DNA of 64,000 nt, taken from the NCBI GenBank assembly GCA_020634165.1, contig JACKCF010000005.1, positions 124,001 through 188,000 of the forward strand, written 5' to 3'. Shown one piece after another: positions 34,150 to 42,281 of this stretch. Position 1 is the stretch's first letter. Every line of letters begins with the position of its first letter. Source of the DNA: Anaerolineaceae bacterium. Lineage in GTDB: Bacteria > Chloroflexota > Anaerolineae > Aggregatilineales > Phototrophicaceae. A model generated the notes under the pieces. The model ran no database searches, was not told where the DNA came from, and was given only the letters and a program-made list of their open reading frames with translations. A program made the position numbers and the translations under genes.

Positions 34150-34734
34150 ATGTTAAACCATGATGCGGCGCCCACGCCGTACGATGAGCAGGACCCGGAT
34201 TGGTCGCTCATGCGTGCAATGGCAGATGGCGATGTGCGCGCACTCAATGAAATTTACGCTCGCTATGGACCCATGTTATTGGGTTTCTTAAGCGCGCGTG
34301 CAGGAAACCAACAATTGGCAGAAGAACTGCTGCAAGATGTCATGTTAGCTGTATGGGATAATGCCGCGAAGTTTGAAGGGCGCAGTAAAGTCAAAACCTG
34401 GCTGCTGGTGATCGCTCGCAATCGGGCCATTAATGCGCACCGTCGCAAAAAGGTGCCCGTGATCGACATAAATGACGCCTTTGGACTATCGAGCGATGAT
34501 ACATCCCCGATGGACGCGGCTATTCGCGGCGATGTGCAGGATGCCGTTCGTGATGCCTTGCAGGAACTGCCAGAAGCGCAACGAGAGGTGCTCGTGCTGG
34601 TCTTTTATCATCAACTAACCGGGCCGGAAGTGGCGGAAGTGCTCGATATTTCCGTTGGGACGGTCAAGAGCCGCCTGCATCGGGCGAAAGAAGCATTGAA
34701 GGGCATCCTGAGTCAGCGAGGGCAGGTCCTATGA
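34150..34734 (+). CDS. ECF-type RNA polymerase sigma factor
   Basis: A 194-aa ECF sigma factor starting at ATG 34150 after GGGGGA. Region 2 is ALNEIYARYGPMLLGFL through GRSKVKTWLLVIARNRAINAHRR; region 4 is ALQELPEAQREVLVLVFYH with the HTH VAEVLDISVGTVKSRLHRAKEAL. Its stop overlaps the start of the next gene (ATGA), an anti-sigma factor, so it should be held inactive until a surface or membrane signal. Target promoters are unknown. Confidence 0.9.
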   Translation: MLNHDAAPTPYDEQDPDWSLMRAMADGDVRALNEIYARYGPMLLGFLSARAGNQQLAEELLQDVMLAVWDNAAKFEGRSKVKTWLLVIARNRAINAHRRKKVPVIDINDAFGLSSDDTSPMDAAIRGDVQDAVRDALQELPEAQREVLVLVFYHQLTGPEVAEVLDISVGTVKSRLHRAKEALKGILSQRGQVL

Positions 34735-36041
34735 CCCATCAAGACTGGCAGGAAATGATCCCATTCTATATTGCGCAGACGCTGTCGCCGGACGAAACAA
34801 CGGCGCTGGAAGGGCATCTGGCGACCTGTGTCGTCTGTCGGCGCGAGGTCAATGAATGGCGGCAGGTGGCCAGTGCGGTCTGGTTTGAAGCTGATGACGC
34901 TGCCCAGAAATTGCCGCCGCTTTCCCAGGAAGTCTATAACCGCCTGCAATATCGGGATCGTCCGCCAGCGACGCGCTACAGCGCCAATCCGCCGCGACCC
35001 CGCGCCGCACAGCCGCAGTCGGCCATGCCGCCCAACCGCGTGATTCGTCCCGCTGGTGGGTTTCGTATTCCGCTGGCGGCTGCCGCTGCTGTAGTAGCCA
35101 CGCTGCTGATCGGCGGCTTTATCCTCATGCTGAACAATACCAGGCCGGAACCCACAGAGGTGGCATCCGCGCCGTTGACGCAGGAAGCCCTTACGTTGAA
35201 GGCCGCTAATGTGACCGTCACACCGACGGCGACCGTAACGGCGACTGTCACACGCGATGAGGGTTTGGGCGTGATTGAGCGAACACCTGCGCCAGCGACC
35301 TTCACACCAATTGTCACGCCGACGCCGCTTGCACAACCGACGGCGATCCTGCCAGCGACGCAACGCCCCGTATCTACCAGCTTCCCGGACCCAACTCAGC
35401 CGACAGGTATCGGCGGTGGTGGTGGACTTGGTGGCGGGGCAGGGGAGGATTCCAACACCGGGCCGAGCATCGACGGGGTGGGCGATGAGTGCTACCTGGT
35501 CAGCTCGCAGACGATCAACGTCTATGAACAGGCCATGCGCGATTCGATTGTTGTGGGCCAGATGCTGGCGGGCGAGTCTCAGCGCAGTCTGGTGAAGTCG
35601 CAGTCCGGCTGGTATCAGGTCATTTTGCCGCCGACCTTCATTCGAGGCTGGGTTGATCCGCAGGATGTCCAGTTGATCGGCAATTGCAATGATCTATGGC
35701 TGCCATCGCCGACGCCGGTTTCGACGCCAACGCAGATTGCTTACCTGCCGATGCCGCAGCGCGCGGAAGCGGTGGTGCGCTTTGTCACCGAAGGGTACAG
35801 CCAACCCGCTTATGAGGCACCTTCAATAGCGACGCTGGCCGCAGGCAATCGCTATCCGGTGGTTGGCTTGGCCCAACTTGATGAAATCTGGTATCTGGTG
35901 CAGGTTGAGGATAGTCTGCAATTATGGTTGAGTGCGACGCAGGTCGAGATTGATTATCTGCTGCCGAATACGGCGGTCCCCGTCACGCCGCTGAGTTCGG
36001 ATACGACGCCGACGCCAATGCCGATTGAGGCGATGGATTAG
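34731..36041 (+). CDS. Zinc-finger anti-sigma factor with extracellular SH3-like domains
   Basis: A 436-aa membrane protein. The N-terminal HLATCVVCRREV is the zinc anti-sigma motif HXXXCXXC. One TM helix (IPLAAAAAVVATLLIGGFIL, near 108-128) follows, then a Thr/Pro-rich linker (TPTATVTATV, PTPLAQPTA) and two SH3b-like modules outside (CYLVSSQTINVYEQAM to GWVDPQDVQLIG near 255-325; a second near 345-410). It is coupled to the sigma gene. The outer SH3 modules probably sense the cell wall or a glycan and control release of sigma. Confidence 0.85.
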   Translation: MTHQDWQEMIPFYIAQTLSPDETTALEGHLATCVVCRREVNEWRQVASAVWFEADDAAQKLPPLSQEVYNRLQYRDRPPATRYSANPPRPRAAQPQSAMPPNRVIRPAGGFRIPLAAAAAVVATLLIGGFILMLNNTRPEPTEVASAPLTQEALTLKAANVTVTPTATVTATVTRDEGLGVIERTPAPATFTPIVTPTPLAQPTAILPATQRPVSTSFPDPTQPTGIGGGGGLGGGAGEDSNTGPSIDGVGDECYLVSSQTINVYEQAMRDSIVVGQMLAGESQRSLVKSQSGWYQVILPPTFIRGWVDPQDVQLIGNCNDLWLPSPTPVSTPTQIAYLPMPQRAEAVVRFVTEGYSQPAYEAPSIATLAAGNRYPVVGLAQLDEIWYLVQVEDSLQLWLSATQVEIDYLLPNTAVPVTPLSSDTTPTPMPIEAMD

Positions 36042-36058
36042 AAGCGGTTTTTCTGTCA

Positions 36059-36165
36059 AACCCCCTTCCTCATTCCTTCCCCCATGAGGTGGAAGGATGC
36101 CTTTGTCGGCAGTTCTGGCTCATGAAAGTCCCATTCTCTATACCGAGAAGGGACTTTTTCTTTTG
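36059..36165. repeat. ~110-bp repeat, ATGAGGTG subtype, right arm turned into terminator (copy R3)
   Basis: Left arm CCCCCATGAGGTGGAAGGAT is standard, but the right arm is AAGTCCCATTCTC, loop TATACC, GAGAAGGGACTTTTT, a perfect rho-independent terminator between the convergent anti-sigma and glycosidase-like genes. Confidence 0.65.
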
Positions 36166-36171
36166 CAGATG

Positions 36172-37074
36172 CTAATCGAGCGTTGTCATGCCAATGCCTT
36201 GCTCGCCAGCGAAGGAGTAGAGCAGGCAGCGTGTATCGCCTGCATCAAAAATGGCCGGATCGCGCAGTTGGTGGACTGGCACAGTGGCTAATCCGCGTAT
36301 GGATGGCACAAGCGGTTGGTCGGCCCCTTCCCAACTTTCGACCGGACGCAGGACATCAACCGGAGCGCTTGCCTGCCACCTATACCAGTCCGCTGACTGC
36401 TTGATTTCCGAGCAGACGAGGCGTTCCGGGCAGTCGCCAACGACGGAATAGTAGACGCTGAGGGTGTCGCCATCGAGGGCGACGGCTGCATGCCGGAAAT
36501 CGTCGTTGAATAGCTGCGGACCGACTTCAAAATGCAGGCCGCCATCAAGCGAACGAAAGATGATCCCTGGCATGCCGAGCGCATACCAGTGTGATTGCCA
36601 CTGCCACACGCGGAAGTAAGACGTTCCCAGGACTTTGTCGTGCTCAACATTGAAGTGAATGCCATCTTTCGAGGTGGCGACGAGTGTGCGTTGATGGCCT
36701 ACGATGGGGTACTTCTCGGCCAGGTGGTGCATGTTGTCCTGTTGCGGATCAACCGGACCATGAAAATACATGCGGATTTCGCGCGTATTGTCCAATATAT
36801 GCACATCGGGCGAGGCAATATGACCGAGGCAGGGGGTATCGTTCAGGTGGAGTGTGCCTGACTCATGAACAGTCCAGCCAGTATGCAGGTCGTCACTGTA
36901 CGCCATCCGGATGAACTCACCGCTGTGATGGGCAAAATAGAGATAGTAGCGCCCTAATGGATTAGGTATCCAGTCGGGCACTTTGATGAGCGAGGGTCCG
37001 TTGATGTTGAAAATGCCATGTTCACGCGGAATGCCAGCGGTGTGGCTATCAAGCAGGCGGGAACGTTCTGACAT
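36172..37074 (-). CDS. Glycoside hydrolase-like five-bladed propeller protein
   Basis: A 300-aa protein with the repeated blades of GH43/GH32-like folds: YYLYFAHHSGEFIRMAYSDD, SPDVHILDNTREIRMYFHG, TLVATSKDGIHF, FRSLDGGLHFEVG, DPAIFDAGDTRCLLYSFAGE. Each has an aspartate or glutamate in a loop that could serve as catalytic or substrate-binding acid. No signal peptide is seen, so it would be cytoplasmic. Substrate unknown. It lies 21 nt downstream of a large leftward gene and may be co-transcribed with it. Confidence 0.65.
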   Translation of the reverse strand: MSERSRLLDSHTAGIPREHGIFNINGPSLIKVPDWIPNPLGRYYLYFAHHSGEFIRMAYSDDLHTGWTVHESGTLHLNDTPCLGHIASPDVHILDNTREIRMYFHGPVDPQQDNMHHLAEKYPIVGHQRTLVATSKDGIHFNVEHDKVLGTSYFRVWQWQSHWYALGMPGIIFRSLDGGLHFEVGPQLFNDDFRHAAVALDGDTLSVYYSVVGDCPERLVCSEIKQSADWYRWQASAPVDVLRPVESWEGADQPLVPSIRGLATVPVHQLRDPAIFDAGDTRCLLYSFAGEQGIGMTTLD

Positions 37075-37095
37075 CTAAAATGCGGGTGAGCAGAC

Positions 37096-40000
37096 CTAGC
37101 TGCCCAGGAAAAAGCTGTACATCATCCGGTAGAACTCGACGGCGCTTTCCGGCAGGCGCTTCTGAGAATCCAGTTCACGGCCTAGGCGACTGCTGGGGTC
37201 GAGCGCACTGCGGTCGGCTTTGTCGAAAATGTGAATGATTAGCTCGGCAAGGCGCTGCCAATCGGCGGCCAGCTTATCGCGAATTTCGCGCATTTCCTCG
37301 CGTGGGAGCTGGCGCAGAATGCTATCCAACTCGCTCTTGAGGTCGCTGACGGCCATCACCACGCCATCGGACGGTTTCCACGTTTCCAGCATACTGCTGA
37401 GGAGTTCCGCGGCCAGCCCGACATGATTGGTCACTTCTTTGGTCTGGGACGCTTCCAGAATATCGTAGCCGCTGCCAGCGCGCAGTTTGAGGCGATAATA
37501 CCGCCCCTGCGCCAGATAACCGCCAGCGGCGTGCAGTACATCGACGACGCTGCGCGGATCGGCTGTGCCCTTGAGGATCGTATCCGTATAACGTGTTCCT
37601 CGCTTGCTGTGGCGCTCGTAATCCTGGCCAATTGCGGCAATGGTTTCCGCGATTTTCTTGTAATCCTGGCCTAATTGGCGGCGCTCATCCAGGTTGAGGT
37701 TGCTGTACAGGGACTGCTTGTAGGTGCTCAGAACCCGATGTGAAGGATACAGTTCGTCATCTTCATAAAGCTGGGCGTGACTTTCCAGCACATCAGCGAC
37801 CTGGCCCAATACTTCGGTGTAGATGGTCACATCGACGTTGCCCATGAACTGGCTGAAGCGGTAGGTGATGCCCAGTTGGTGCGCGCGCTGGCTGCCCAAT
37901 TCCTTGCCAAAATATTCGACCACGCGCCGAGCGGCGACGTCATCGGCTATGCGGATGTACTGGCGCAGCATGTTATAGGCAATTGATTTATAGGCTTCGG
38001 TCTTCCACAGCATCTGGAAGGTCTTGTTGATGGCAGCGAGGCCCTCTTTGTTATCACGGGCGGCGGCGACATCGGGCATGAGGTTGGTAGCCGCATTGAC
38101 GCCGGATGTGGCATCGTGATGGCCATAATAGCGAATCAGCGTGATGACGACTTCCGGCTGAATGACCTCTTTATACGCCTGCGATTCGTCAATTTGCTTG
38201 ACGAGCCGCTGCGCCAGCCCCTTGAGTTCGGGAGCGAAACGGGTACTTTCCAGGGCACCCGCGGCAACGGCGATCATCGTCACGCCTTTGATGCCGTTCG
38301 CTTCCAGGCCGCGCAGGGCTTCGGGAACGGTTTCCGCGGGCAGCGGCGTCTTGGCGACGAATTCCTGCACCATGCGGATAAATTCGTACTGGCCCTCGCC
38401 AGGGTAAAGATCGCGCGATTGGTCGATCATGGCACGGGCGAGCAGATCATAGCGGCCCAATGCCAGCAGAATCTGCAAAATGTAGCGCGGCCCAGGCTGG
38501 ATGAGGGCCAGCAACTGGTGGGCGTTTACAGCAGAAACGACCGTCGCCAGCATGACATTGTGTTCTTTGCCTTCGTCACTGAGCGCCAGCCGCAGCAGTT
38601 CCGCCAGGGCCGGGGTGTCGATCAGGTCCAGGCGCTGTTGATTGTAGGCCAGCTCGGTCAGGCGGCGCAGGGCAATCGGCTTGATGTTATTGCCAAGGGA
38701 TTCGGCAGCCGTCACCAGCAGGGGCGCTTCCTGTTTGCCAGGTTTACGTAAGGCTTCCAGGTAGCGCGTGACGGGTCCGGTCAGGTGGCGGCGGAATGTG
38801 TCGCTTTCCATCAGGCGGTTGAACTGTTCATCGGGCAGGTGCATCATCGCCAATGCCAGCAGACGCACGCCCAGGTTGGCGTCATGCGAGGCCAGCGGTA
38901 CCACTGTCTGAATGATCTGGGGCGTGTAGCGACCAATTTTCAGTTTAGGGTCGGCCTGACGCACGCCATCGAGGAAGGTGTTCAGACCTTCCGTATCCTG
39001 ATTTGTGACCAGTTCCTGCATGGCGGCGATGGTCGATAGCTGCATGAGATTGACCCACTCTTCGCCATCAGGGCCATCATCGCGTGACATCCAGCGCGCC
39101 AATGTGTTGAACACGCGCGTTCCCTGGCTGCTCTGGATGGCTTCATCCAATTTGGAAACGACCATATTGGCGATGGATTCGTCTTTTTTAAGCAGGGGCG
39201 CGACCGGATCGGCCTGGTCCATTTCGTTCATGGCCAGGGCGAAGTTCACCAGATGCTCGGCGTAAGCGTATTGCAGTTCCGGCGTCAGGGTGGGGTCGTC
39301 TGCCAGCACGTCGGAAGCTTCCGCCAGATCGACGGGCATGTTATTGGTCAGGGCGTTATCCAGGCGCAGGCGCTTGGACGCATAGGCCAGGGCTTCGGCC
39401 AATTTGTCACCGGATCTAAAGCGCCAGCCCGCGACCTGCGTCAGACCATCGGCCTGCTGCAAGGCATGGGTGATATCCAGGCGCAGTTGGCTGGTAATGT
39501 AATGACTGTAATCGTCTTTGACTTCCGTACCGCTGACGCTGCGGTCATCCCATTTATAAATCAGGGCATCGCCAGGAGGCGCCTGATCCATGAAGCTGAT
39601 CTGGGTGTTGATGCCGTCTTCAAGCTGGCGATAGGTGGCAAACGTCACACTAAAGCGCGTCGAAGAGGGCAGCAGCGTAACCAGGCCCTGCACGAACTCC
39701 GTGCGCGTTTTGGATGAGGTTGGCGCATTCATCACGATCAGCGGCACACCCTGCACAATCGCGCTCAGGAGCGGTTCCAGGTTGCGCGTGTTGTTGCCGG
39801 TATGGCTCATCAGGGTGAGGATGTCGTCGGTCTGGTCATCCAGGGTGCGCTGGGTATCGGTCGGCAGGTCCAGCGGCGGCTGAATATCCGCGATCATCTC
39901 GTAGGTTGGCAATTCTTCATCGAGCAGGGTGGCCAACAGGGACAGATTGCCCTGCAAATCGCGCAGGTTATCGCTGCTGAGGAAGATTAGGTGGCGCATT

Positions 40001-40239
40001 TCCTGTCCGGCGGCACCAATCCCGGATTGGACCATGATAAAGGGAGCCGCTTTACCACCGCGAACAATCGCCCAGGTTGACATGCTGGTGTTGGGACGGG
40101 CGGGGAGCATCGCAGAGCGGGTCGCCGCGCTGATCATGTCCTCGCTGACGTTGGCCGAGCGTGCGACAATGCGCCGCTCTCCGGTAGGCTCACCATAATG
40201 AACAAGCTGCCCATAGTAGAAATGTTCCAGAGATGCCAT
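37096..40239 (-). CDS. Large protein resembling GTPase-associated protein 1 (GAP1)
   Basis: A protein of about 1047 aa. I take ATG 40239 (MASLEHFYYGQLVHYGEPTG) as start; an ATG at 40299 also has an AGGG before it but overlaps a possible TATAAT box. The N-terminal part (QLVHYGEPTGERRIVARSAN, then ATRSAMLPARPN) and the middle block (PLLSAIVQGVPLIV, VTLLPSSTRFSVTFATYRQ) resemble the N and M domains of GAP1 proteins of bacterial conflict systems. The remaining 700 residues are helical, perhaps TPR/HEAT-like. No GTPase partner is adjacent. The family call is tentative. Confidence 0.5.
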   Translation of the reverse strand: MASLEHFYYGQLVHYGEPTGERRIVARSANVSEDMISAATRSAMLPARPNTSMSTWAIVRGGKAAPFIMVQSGIGAAGQEMRHLIFLSSDNLRDLQGNLSLLATLLDEELPTYEMIADIQPPLDLPTDTQRTLDDQTDDILTLMSHTGNNTRNLEPLLSAIVQGVPLIVMNAPTSSKTRTEFVQGLVTLLPSSTRFSVTFATYRQLEDGINTQISFMDQAPPGDALIYKWDDRSVSGTEVKDDYSHYITSQLRLDITHALQQADGLTQVAGWRFRSGDKLAEALAYASKRLRLDNALTNNMPVDLAEASDVLADDPTLTPELQYAYAEHLVNFALAMNEMDQADPVAPLLKKDESIANMVVSKLDEAIQSSQGTRVFNTLARWMSRDDGPDGEEWVNLMQLSTIAAMQELVTNQDTEGLNTFLDGVRQADPKLKIGRYTPQIIQTVVPLASHDANLGVRLLALAMMHLPDEQFNRLMESDTFRRHLTGPVTRYLEALRKPGKQEAPLLVTAAESLGNNIKPIALRRLTELAYNQQRLDLIDTPALAELLRLALSDEGKEHNVMLATVVSAVNAHQLLALIQPGPRYILQILLALGRYDLLARAMIDQSRDLYPGEGQYEFIRMVQEFVAKTPLPAETVPEALRGLEANGIKGVTMIAVAAGALESTRFAPELKGLAQRLVKQIDESQAYKEVIQPEVVITLIRYYGHHDATSGVNAATNLMPDVAAARDNKEGLAAINKTFQMLWKTEAYKSIAYNMLRQYIRIADDVAARRVVEYFGKELGSQRAHQLGITYRFSQFMGNVDVTIYTEVLGQVADVLESHAQLYEDDELYPSHRVLSTYKQSLYSNLNLDERRQLGQDYKKIAETIAAIGQDYERHSKRGTRYTDTILKGTADPRSVVDVLHAAGGYLAQGRYYRLKLRAGSGYDILEASQTKEVTNHVGLAAELLSSMLETWKPSDGVVMAVSDLKSELDSILRQLPREEMREIRDKLAADWQRLAELIIHIFDKADRSALDPSSRLGRELDSQKRLPESAVEFYRMMYSFFLGS

Positions 40240-40379
40240 GAGGTGGAGCGTTCCTGTATTATCCCGGAAATAAGTATTACCAAACCGATTTCCGTTCATT
40301 ATACCCTATTCTAAGAATGCGACATCTCTGTTACATGAAAGATTTCGACATAAAACGAACGACTTCGTTCGCAACCCTC

Positions 40380-40429
40380 TTGACAAATATCACTAAATGT
40401 ATAAACTAAACATCAAGTATATATAGTTT
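40380..40429 (+). promoter_or_regulatory. Promoter and operator of the Rrf2-type regulator
   Basis: TTGACA at 40380-40385, a 16-nt spacer and TAAACT as a possible -10. The dyad AAACTA-N15-TAGTTT at 40403-40429 covers the -10 and start region. The same 27-bp dyad recurs at 41021-41047. Confidence 0.6.
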
Positions 40430-40431
40430 GT

Positions 40432-40878
40432 ATGGCGAACGGAGCATTCATGACGTATTCGCTGGCTTTTTCCCAGGCGATTATCGTGACGCTGTATGTG
40501 GCGGATAAAGTGGAGCAGGGCATGTTCGATTTTATCCCGACGACGCAGCTTTCCGATGATCTCAATATGTCACCATCCAGCACCAGTTCGATTTTGCGGC
40601 GGCTGAACAGGGCAGGGCTGATCGAAACGCGCGAAGGTGTCAAAGGTGGCGTTCGGCTGGCGGTGCCCTCAGCAGAGGTGACGGTGCTGGATATTTTCGA
40701 TGCCATCGAGCAGAACAAGCCGTTGTTCCAGCAAAATGTGAAACTGCGCGTGACCGGACAAAAGCCAGATCGGGCGACGAAGGCGCTGATAGATGTATTC
40801 AGCGATGCCGAAGCTGCCATGAAGGCACGTCTACAGGCGACCACGATTGAAGATTTACGGGCAATTCTGAATGCCTGA
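40432..40878 (+). CDS. Rrf2-family transcription regulator
   Basis: A 148-aa Rrf2-type winged-helix protein: YSLAFSQAIIVTLYVADK, then the recognition part TTQLSDDLNMSPSSTSSILRRLNRAGLIETREGVKGGVRLA and the dimer helix. It has no cysteine, so it cannot hold an iron-sulfur cluster as IscR or NsrR do. A palindromic operator overlaps its promoter, and the same sequence lies before the membrane-protein gene at 41101, suggesting it represses itself and that gene. Confidence 0.85.
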   Translation: MANGAFMTYSLAFSQAIIVTLYVADKVEQGMFDFIPTTQLSDDLNMSPSSTSSILRRLNRAGLIETREGVKGGVRLAVPSAEVTVLDIFDAIEQNKPLFQQNVKLRVTGQKPDRATKALIDVFSDAEAAMKARLQATTIEDLRAILNA

Positions 40879-40888
40879 TGTCGAGTGT

Positions 40889-40930
40889 GGATTCCACCCC
40901 TAAATCCCCTCCCCATGAGGTGCGGGGACT
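40889..40930. repeat. Half copy of ~110-bp repeat, inverted, ATGAGGTG subtype
   Basis: CCACCCCTAAATCCCCTCCC followed by CATGAGGTGCGGGGACTTTT is the right arm on the minus strand. The left arm is absent. Confidence 0.55.
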
Positions 40931-41020
40931 TTTACCAAAGCTGAAAAGCCATCCAGGGGGCATCAAGGATTGAGGATAAGGGTACGGTTCTTAAGCGCAT
41001 AGCGCTCTATTTTTTGCAAA

Positions 41021-41047
41021 AAACTACATATACGACATATATAGTTT
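41021..41047 (+). promoter_or_regulatory. Operator/promoter of membrane-protein gene
   Basis: AAACTA-N15-TAGTTT, identical in arms and spacing to 40403-40429. TTGCAA (41014-41019), an 18-nt spacer and TATATA give a promoter that lies largely under the operator. Confidence 0.6.
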
Positions 41048-41100
41048 AATTAGTATTTTTGCGAGGGTTGTTTATGGTGTTTGATGAAAAGGAGAAACGC

Positions 41101-41478
41101 ATGCAACCTCTACGTTTTGTTCTGCGGATCGTGGGCATTGTTCAGATCGTGCTAGGCTTACTGTATTTGTTTGTGCCGCTGCCGTTCCTGGCTTTCATGG
41201 GGTCGTCGGTGACGCAGCCGGATATTGCCTATCCGCTGGGAATGCTGGCGGCGCGCTTCCTGGCCTATGGCATCGGCATGTTTTATATCGCTCGCGATCC
41301 TGAAAAACACATTTTTTGGATCAACAATATGATTTTGATACAGGTGGTTGATCTGGCGGTAGGTGTGTTTGCGACACTCGGCGGGGTGGTCGCGCTCAGT
41401 CACTCAGCGTTCCCGATGTTCAACGCGACCCTGATTATCATTCTGCTGCTGGTGCTGCGTCCGCGACATAATAGCTAA
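41101..41478 (+). CDS. Small four-helix integral membrane protein (DoxX/DUF4345-like)
   Basis: A 125-aa protein starting at ATG 41101, behind AGGAG. Four hydrophobic segments are visible: VLRIVGIVQIVLGLLYLFVP, MLAARFLAYGIGMFYIA, MILIQVVDLAVGVFATLGG and FNATLIIILLLVLRP. This layout fits DoxX or DUF4345-like proteins; the exact family is unsure. The operator at 41021 indicates control by the adjacent Rrf2-type regulator. Role unknown, perhaps redox or stress linked. Confidence 0.65.
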   Translation: MQPLRFVLRIVGIVQIVLGLLYLFVPLPFLAFMGSSVTQPDIAYPLGMLAARFLAYGIGMFYIARDPEKHIFWINNMILIQVVDLAVGVFATLGGVVALSHSAFPMFNATLIIILLLVLRPRHNS

Positions 41479-41503
41479 ACGTGAAAAGTTCCTTTAACAA
41501 TTC

Positions 41504-41528
41504 GGGCGCAGCCATGCTGCGCCCCTAC
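41504..41528. repeat. Short palindromic intergenic repeat (CCTACG family)
   Basis: GGGCGCAGC-C-ATGCTGCGCCC followed by CCTACG, between convergent genes, matching the copy at 4497. Confidence 0.65.
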
Positions 41529-41546
41529 GTTTATCATCAGTTGGCG

Positions 41547-42110
41547 CTATTTTTGCCAATCCTCGCGGAGCAGGCCGCAGAAGCCCGTATCAGTATATTC
41601 GTCATAGTTCTTTGCTTCGCAGACGCGATGCATATACTGCCGCCGGATGCCCTCGAAGGTCATTCCGGCTTTTTCCATCACGCGGCGGCTGGCTGGGTTA
41701 CCTACAAAATAGCTGGCTTCGATGCGGTTCAGCCCCAAATCCTCGAAGACAAAGCGCACCATGCGTCGGGCGGCTTCGGTAGCGTAGCCCTGGCCCCAAT
41801 ACTCCTTGCCAACCCAATAGCCGATTTCCGCGCGGCTGTGACGCAGATTGGGGTGCGTGCCCATCATGCCAATCAGGTCGCCGCTGGTTTTGAGGTATAG
41901 CGCAAAGGTATAATCTTCGCCTGTGTCCCAACTGTCTGCGATGTGCTGAATGAAGTCTTCCGCCATGCTGACCTCATAAGGGTGGGGCATATTCAGTGTG
42001 GTTTTGGCGACATCCCAATCTCCGGCGAGGCTGGTGATTCGTAGCGCATCGCCTATGGTAGGCGGTCGCAACAGTAAACGGTCAGTTTCCAGAACGGTTG
42101 AGTAGATCAT
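41547..42110 (-). CDS. GNAT N-acetyltransferase (RimJ/RimL type)
   Basis: A 187-aa acetyltransferase_3 protein. ETDRLLLRPPTIGDALRI at the N-terminus, then IGYWVGKEYWGQGYATEAARRMVRFVFEDLGLNRIEA with the acetyl-CoA loop (GQGYATEA), and VGNPASRRVMEKAGMTFEGIRRQY are standard for RimJ/RimL relatives. The length is normal. It acetylates an amino group of a protein N-terminus or small molecule; the substrate is unknown. It is a single gene. Confidence 0.85.
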   Translation of the reverse strand: MIYSTVLETDRLLLRPPTIGDALRITSLAGDWDVAKTTLNMPHPYEVSMAEDFIQHIADSWDTGEDYTFALYLKTSGDLIGMMGTHPNLRHSRAEIGYWVGKEYWGQGYATEAARRMVRFVFEDLGLNRIEASYFVGNPASRRVMEKAGMTFEGIRRQYMHRVCEAKNYDEYTDTGFCGLLREDWQK

Positions 42111-42238
42111 TTCCTTTTGCCTGTTGTCCTATCTCGGTCGATTGTGAACCTTTGTGAGCCAATAAAACCCGAAAATTGGCTATTTGTCAAGTGAGTCGGG
42201 CATCTGCCAAAATAGGCGTGTATAGGAATCACCAAGAC

Positions 42239-42259
42239 TAAACTATACCATATAGTATA
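42239..42259. promoter_or_regulatory. TetR-type operator upstream of aminotransferase gene
   Basis: TAAACTATACC-ATA-TAGTATA, 18 of 21 positions identical to the operator before the TetR gene at 46397 (read on the other strand). It lies 23 bp upstream of the aminotransferase ATG. Confidence 0.6.
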
Positions 42260-42281
42260 TTTTTCAGGTTAAGGAGCACAT

